Shown here: positions 6,830 through 8,795 of the stretch, piece after piece
Layout of the letters: every line of letters starts with the position of its first letter
Numbering within the stretch: the stretch's first letter is position 1
DNA from: Deltaproteobacteria bacterium
GTDB taxonomy: Bacteria > Desulfobacterota > Syntrophobacteria > BM002
Length of the DNA: 8,795 bases
Reading direction: 5' to 3'
Assembly: GCA_017861095.1 (NCBI GenBank)
Contig: JAGFXI010000064.1
Span: 1 to 8,795, forward strand
Program-made: the position numbers and the translations under genes
The notes under the pieces: generated by a model
What the model saw: only the letters and a program-made list of their open reading frames with translations
Databases searched by the model: none
What the model was told of the DNA's origin: nothing

Positions 6830-6850
6830 GAGTTTTTCAGCAACCTGCTA
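6830..6850 (-). repeat. Right terminal inverted repeat
   Basis: Read on the minus strand it is TAGCAGG, TT, GCTGAAAAACTC. Its inner part overlaps a small perfect hairpin, TGAAAAA-GAG-TTTTTCA (6823-6839), which could also act as a weak terminator for the convergent rel and rpmB transcripts. The next 98 bp, to the rpmB stop, hold no gene I can support. Confidence 0.75.
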
Positions 6851-6948
6851 ATAATGACAGCGCGCGAATGAGGTGCAGCATGAAGGGCCCGCCAGCAGAG
6901 ATCCTGGCCGGGGACAAGTTCCTCACTGGCGGTAGCGGTAAGGTGGGG

Positions 6949-7140
6949 TCAGACGGCTTTCTGGACCTTGCCGGCGCGTAGGCAGCGCGTACAGATACGG
7001 ACCTGCTTCACCGTTCCCTGGTCGAGGGCGCGGACCCGCTGCAGGTTCGGATACCACCTGCGTCTCGTCTTGTTGTTGGCATGGCTCACATTGTTACCGA
7101 GCCGAGGACGTTTTCCGCAGATTTCGCACGCTTTTGCCAT
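6949..7140 (-). CDS. rpmB: 50S ribosomal protein L28, zinc-ribbon form
   Basis: This 63-residue basic protein, MAKACEICGKRPRLGNNVSH then ANNKTRRRWYPNLQ, is bacterial ribosomal protein L28 of the large subunit. Two CxxC pairs (Cys5/Cys8 and Cys50/Cys53) make it the zinc-binding (C+) form. Some bacteria keep a second, cysteine-free copy for zinc starvation; none is present here. I chose the ATG at 7140 because GGAGG lies 8 bp upstream on the minus strand. The frame extends three codons further to a GTG at 7149, but that start would overlap the Shine-Dalgarno. It is probably monocistronic, with its own promoter at 7204-7232 and the MITE beyond its 3' end. The length is normal and no defects are seen. 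Confidence 0.95.
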   Translation of the reverse strand: MAKACEICGKRPRLGNNVSHANNKTRRRWYPNLQRVRALDQGTVKQVRICTRCLRAGKVQKAV

Positions 7141-7203
7141 CTCTTCCACCTCCGGTGACCGTCTCGCCCAGCCAATCTCCGGCCAGGGCGGCAGTAAACA
7201 AAT

Positions 7204-7232
7204 TTTCTAACACATCCCTCCTGGCTTGACAA
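7204..7232 (-). promoter_or_regulatory. Sigma70-like promoter for rpmB
   Basis: Read on the minus strand: TTGTCA (7232-7227), 17 bp, then TAGAAA (7209-7204). The -35 matches TTGACA at five of six positions and the -10 matches TATAAT at four. It lies about 64 bp upstream of the rpmB ATG, in the 229-bp purM-rpmB gap (7141-7369). The rest of that gap shows no gene. A short imperfect stem, AACG...CGTT, overlaps the purM stop but has no adjacent T-run, so no clear purM terminator is called. Confidence 0.5.
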
Positions 7233-7369
7233 GGGGAAAGATTGGGAGGGGCTCGCGTGTCCGTGGCATCCCTGTGCAGGACGAGGGCTGGTCAAAGGTG
7301 CGTTTCAGAATCGTCGAAAAGGGGGAATAACCGGTCTTGGGCTTTGGGCAATAACGGCGGCGTGCCGCG

Positions 7370-8410
7370 TTAGCCGATGACAACGGGCGGCTGGTCCTCG
7401 TTCCGGTTGTGGATAGAGCCGATGCGGTAGGCTGTTTGGCCGAGGCCGTGCAGCAATTCGAAGATATCGGCCATGGTGGCCGCAGGCACGATGAGGACGA
7501 AGCCGATCCCGGTATTGAACACCCGGTACATCTCTGGATCGGGGATCTTTCCCCGCTCTTGGAGGAACCGGAAGATGGGGGGCGCCTCCCAGCTTCCCTT
7601 CTCGATCCGAGCCTGGCAGGCGCCGGGCAGGGCCCGGGCGACCTTGTCGTACAAGCCGCCGCCGGTGATGTGGGCCATGCCGGAGATCCGAAAGTCCCGG
7701 AGGATAACCTGCACCACCTCCGAATAGATCCGGGTCGGTCTCAGGAGCTCCTCCGCCACGGTGCGGCCGCACTCCGGAATGACGTCGTCCGGCTCCAGAC
7801 CGAGTTCCTGGAATATGATTCGACGGACGAGGGAGTAGCCGTTACTGTGGAGACCGTTGGAGGCAAGACCGACGATCTGATCTCCAACCCGAATATCAGA
7901 GCCGTCGATGATATGATCTTTCTCGACGATGCCGACGGCGAAGCCCGCCAGGTCGTACTCATTTTCACGGTAGAAATCGGGCATCTCGGCCGTCTCGCCC
8001 CCGACGAGGGAGCATCGCGCCTGGCGGCACCCCTCGGCGATGCCGGAGACGATCGTGGTGACGAGATCCAGGTTCATGCGGCCGATAGCCAGATAGTCGA
8101 GGAAAAAGAGGGGTCGCGCACCCTGAACTAGGATGTCGTTTACGTTCATGGCCACTAGGTCGATGCCCACCGTAGCGTGGCGATTGGCGAGGAAGGCGAC
8201 CTTGAGCTTCGTGCCGACGCCGTCTGCAGAGCTCACCAAGACGGGTTTTTCATACTCGAGGTTGGCGAGAGAATAGAGCCCTCCGGACTGCCCGATGGTG
8301 CTCATGACCCCAGCGTGAAAGGTTGCCTTGGCAAGAGGCTTGATCCTGGCGACAAGCTCATTGGCGGCGTCAAGGTCCACGCCGGTCTGCTTGTAACGGT
8401 CGAGGGCCAT
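7370..8410 (-). CDS. purM: Phosphoribosylformylglycinamidine cyclo-ligase (AIR synthetase)
   Basis: PurM catalyses the fifth step of de novo purine synthesis, the ATP-dependent ring closure of FGAM to aminoimidazole ribonucleotide, in the cytoplasm. The 346-residue product has the usual family length. Recognisable blocks are the N-terminal YKQTGVDLDAANELV, ADGVGTK (62-68, nucleotide/phosphate loop), GIDLVAMNVNDILVQGA (82-98), GGETAEMP (137-144), SNGLHSNGYSLVR (184-196), HITGGG (247-252) and FNTGIG (298-303). I chose the ATG at 8410 because homology starts there and GGAG lies 8 bp upstream on the minus strand. The frame is open to 8524, but that extension is arginine- and glycine-rich leader translation. 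purN, often the next gene, does not follow; rpmB does. Transcription probably starts near 8623 from the promoter at 8630-8658, giving a long leader. Confidence 0.96.
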   Translation of the reverse strand: MALDRYKQTGVDLDAANELVARIKPLAKATFHAGVMSTIGQSGGLYSLANLEYEKPVLVSSADGVGTKLKVAFLANRHATVGIDLVAMNVNDILVQGARPLFFLDYLAIGRMNLDLVTTIVSGIAEGCRQARCSLVGGETAEMPDFYRENEYDLAGFAVGIVEKDHIIDGSDIRVGDQIVGLASNGLHSNGYSLVRRIIFQELGLEPDDVIPECGRTVAEELLRPTRIYSEVVQVILRDFRISGMAHITGGGLYDKVARALPGACQARIEKGSWEAPPIFRFLQERGKIPDPEMYRVFNTGIGFVLIVPAATMADIFELLHGLGQTAYRIGSIHNRNEDQPPVVIG

Positions 8411-8623
8411 CGTGGTTTCTCCGTCTCCAGCACCAAGGTGCGACGGGAGCCGCGGCCGATCGTTCCCTTGTCCCCGGCCCGTCTCCCTACACCCCGGTTT
8501 GCTCACCTTTCTCCGCCCTGGCACCAGGCAGAGGGTGAAGATGGGTCCTGCCGTGCCAGCAACACCACGCGCAGCTGACCGGCACGGTAGTTGCAGCCAG
8601 AAGGGGAGGAGCGGGAGCGTCGA
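8411..8623 (-). promoter_or_regulatory. Long structured purM leader
   Basis: Between the predicted transcription start (about 8623) and the purM ATG lie about 213 nt without a supported gene. An inverted repeat CCGTGCC (8551-8557) and GGCACGG (8581-8587) extends inward by AGC/GCT with a bulge. A second, CCTGG-CA-CCAGG, lies at 8517-8528. The length and stems would suit an RNA regulator, but I recognise no known riboswitch core (purine, PRPP, ppGpp, guanidine), so none is named. Confidence 0.35.
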
Positions 8624-8629
8624 CGCCCT

Positions 8630-8658
8630 ATTCTAGAAAGGGTTTCCCCGGGTGTCAA
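8630..8658 (-). promoter_or_regulatory. Sigma70 promoter for purM
   Basis: Read on the minus strand: TTGACA (8658-8653), exactly 17 bp, then TAGAAT (8635-8630). The -35 is consensus and the -10 is five of six. This is the best promoter in the window and points at purM. One GGTTTCCC half-site (8641-8648) lies within its spacer. Confidence 0.65.
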
Positions 8659-8682
8659 TCGGTTTCCCGGTCAGGGAAAACC
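8641..8682. promoter_or_regulatory. Putative shared operator, GGTTTCCC repeats
   Basis: Two direct copies of GGTTTCCC (8641-8648 and 8661-8668) are followed by an inverted, one-base-longer copy GGGAAAACC (8674-8682). The last two form a hairpin or palindrome with a 5-bp centre. The sites overlap the purM promoter spacer and fill the gap between the two divergent -35 boxes, a good position for a common repressor or activator. The regulator is unknown. Confidence 0.45.
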
Positions 8683-8684
8683 TT

Positions 8685-8713
8685 TTGACAAGCAGGGGAC
8701 CTTAGAGTAATTT
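8685..8713 (+). promoter_or_regulatory. Possible sigma70 promoter for the aminotransferase gene
   Basis: A consensus TTGACA (8685-8690) is followed after 17 bp by TAATTT (8708-8713), a poor -10 (three of six) in an AT-rich patch. It would give a leader of about 24 nt before the ATG at 8744. It is divergent from the purM promoter, with 26 bp between the -35 boxes. Confidence 0.45.
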
Positions 8714-8743
8714 AACTTTTTAACTTGAGGCACGGGGGCAAGG

Positions 8744-8795
8744 ATGCCTGAAGAACTGGTTCAATTTAGTCGGATGCGGCGGCTGCCGCCGTACG
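8744..8795 (+). CDS. Start of a class I/II aminotransferase (partial)
   Basis: Only 17 complete codons are present: MPEELVQFSRMRRLPPY, running off the right edge. The segment FSRMRRLPPY matches the well-conserved N-terminus of PLP-dependent fold-type I aminotransferases of the alanine-synthesising (AlaC) and LL-diaminopimelate (DapL) kind, where (K/R)RLPPY(V/L)F precedes the first helix. The catalytic lysine and PLP site lie outside the window, so the substrate cannot be decided. The start is supported by the position of this motif about ten residues from the ATG, and by purine-rich bases (GAGG, GGGGG) upstream. It is divergent from purM and may share its control region. The family call rests on one short motif. 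Confidence 0.6.
   Translation, partial: MPEELVQFSRMRRLPPY

Larger units (their letters stand above)
6560..6850. mobile_element. MITE-like non-autonomous element, about 290 bp
   Basis: The sequence between rel and rpmB is bounded by inverted repeats: 6560-6580 and the reverse complement of 6830-6850 match at 19 of 21 positions. Each terminus begins TA then GCAGG; the TA on both outer sides could be a duplicated TA target. Removing 6562-6848 plus one TA restores CAC TAA TAA TGA, a triple stop in the rel frame, which supports a real insertion. The interior is GC-rich with hairpins (6649-6664 CCACGC/GCGTGG; 6729-6744 GGCCT/AGGCC; 6750-6784 GGTAAA/TTTACC) and encodes no transposase that I recognise. 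A TA target fits IS630/mariner-type elements, but the family is not established. It lies between convergent genes, where insertion is harmless. Confidence 0.7.

Noticed and set aside
6868..6981. 37-residue plus-strand frame after the MITE
   Set aside because: It runs into rpmB on the opposite strand, has no family resemblance and no clear ribosome-binding site.
8411..8524. N-terminal extension of PurM
   Set aside because: PurM family homology and a Shine-Dalgarno both point to 8410; the extension is Arg/Gly-rich leader translation.
8661..8686. Intrinsic terminator (stem GGTTTCCC/GGGAAAACC then TTTT)
   Set aside because: No plus-strand gene ends upstream of it; it lies between divergent promoters, so an operator is more sensible.

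Overview
The window (GC-rich, roughly 60% by eye) is a bacterial chromosomal segment of housekeeping genes. The best taxonomic hint is weak. It combines the MEP isoprenoid enzyme IspG, a long bifunctional Rel, a short archaeal/eukaryotic-type ProRS without an editing insertion, and a PflA-like radical SAM protein. This fits deep-branching or uncultivated lineages such as NC10/Methylomirabilota or Deltaproteobacteria-like groups. That placement is inference only.

Layout. Plus strand, 1-6562: the tail of an unrecognised gene (to 166); a radical SAM protein with extra cysteines (274-1320); ispG (1582-2652); proS (2898-4328); and a RelA/SpoT-type (p)ppGpp synthetase/hydrolase (4394-6562). All point the same way, but the gaps of 65-261 bp hold structured leaders and short repeats, so this is not a tightly packed operon. 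At 6560-6850 lies a non-coding element of about 290 bp with 21-bp terminal inverted repeats that match at 19 positions. It has TA on both sides and looks like a MITE inserted exactly at the rel stop codon. Minus strand: rpmB (zinc-ribbon ribosomal protein L28, 7140-6949) with its own promoter, and purM (8410-7370) behind a good sigma70 promoter and a leader of about 213 nt. At the right edge a class I/II aminotransferase begins on the plus strand (8744 onward), divergent from purM. A cluster of GGTTTCCC half-sites lies between and across the two divergent promoters.

How the genes relate: IspG makes HMBPP for isoprenoids, ProRS charges tRNA-Pro, Rel sets (p)ppGpp in response to uncharged tRNA or starvation, L28 belongs to the 50S subunit, PurM makes AIR for purines, and the aminotransferase probably serves amino-acid synthesis. 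Together this is growth and translation machinery. The less ordinary parts are the MITE that supplies the rel stop codon, the shared purM/aminotransferase control region, the TTCGGG/CCCGAA alternative hairpins before ispG, the degenerate heptamer repeats flanking proS, and the unassigned radical SAM protein. I found no phage, CRISPR, toxin-antitoxin or defence genes.
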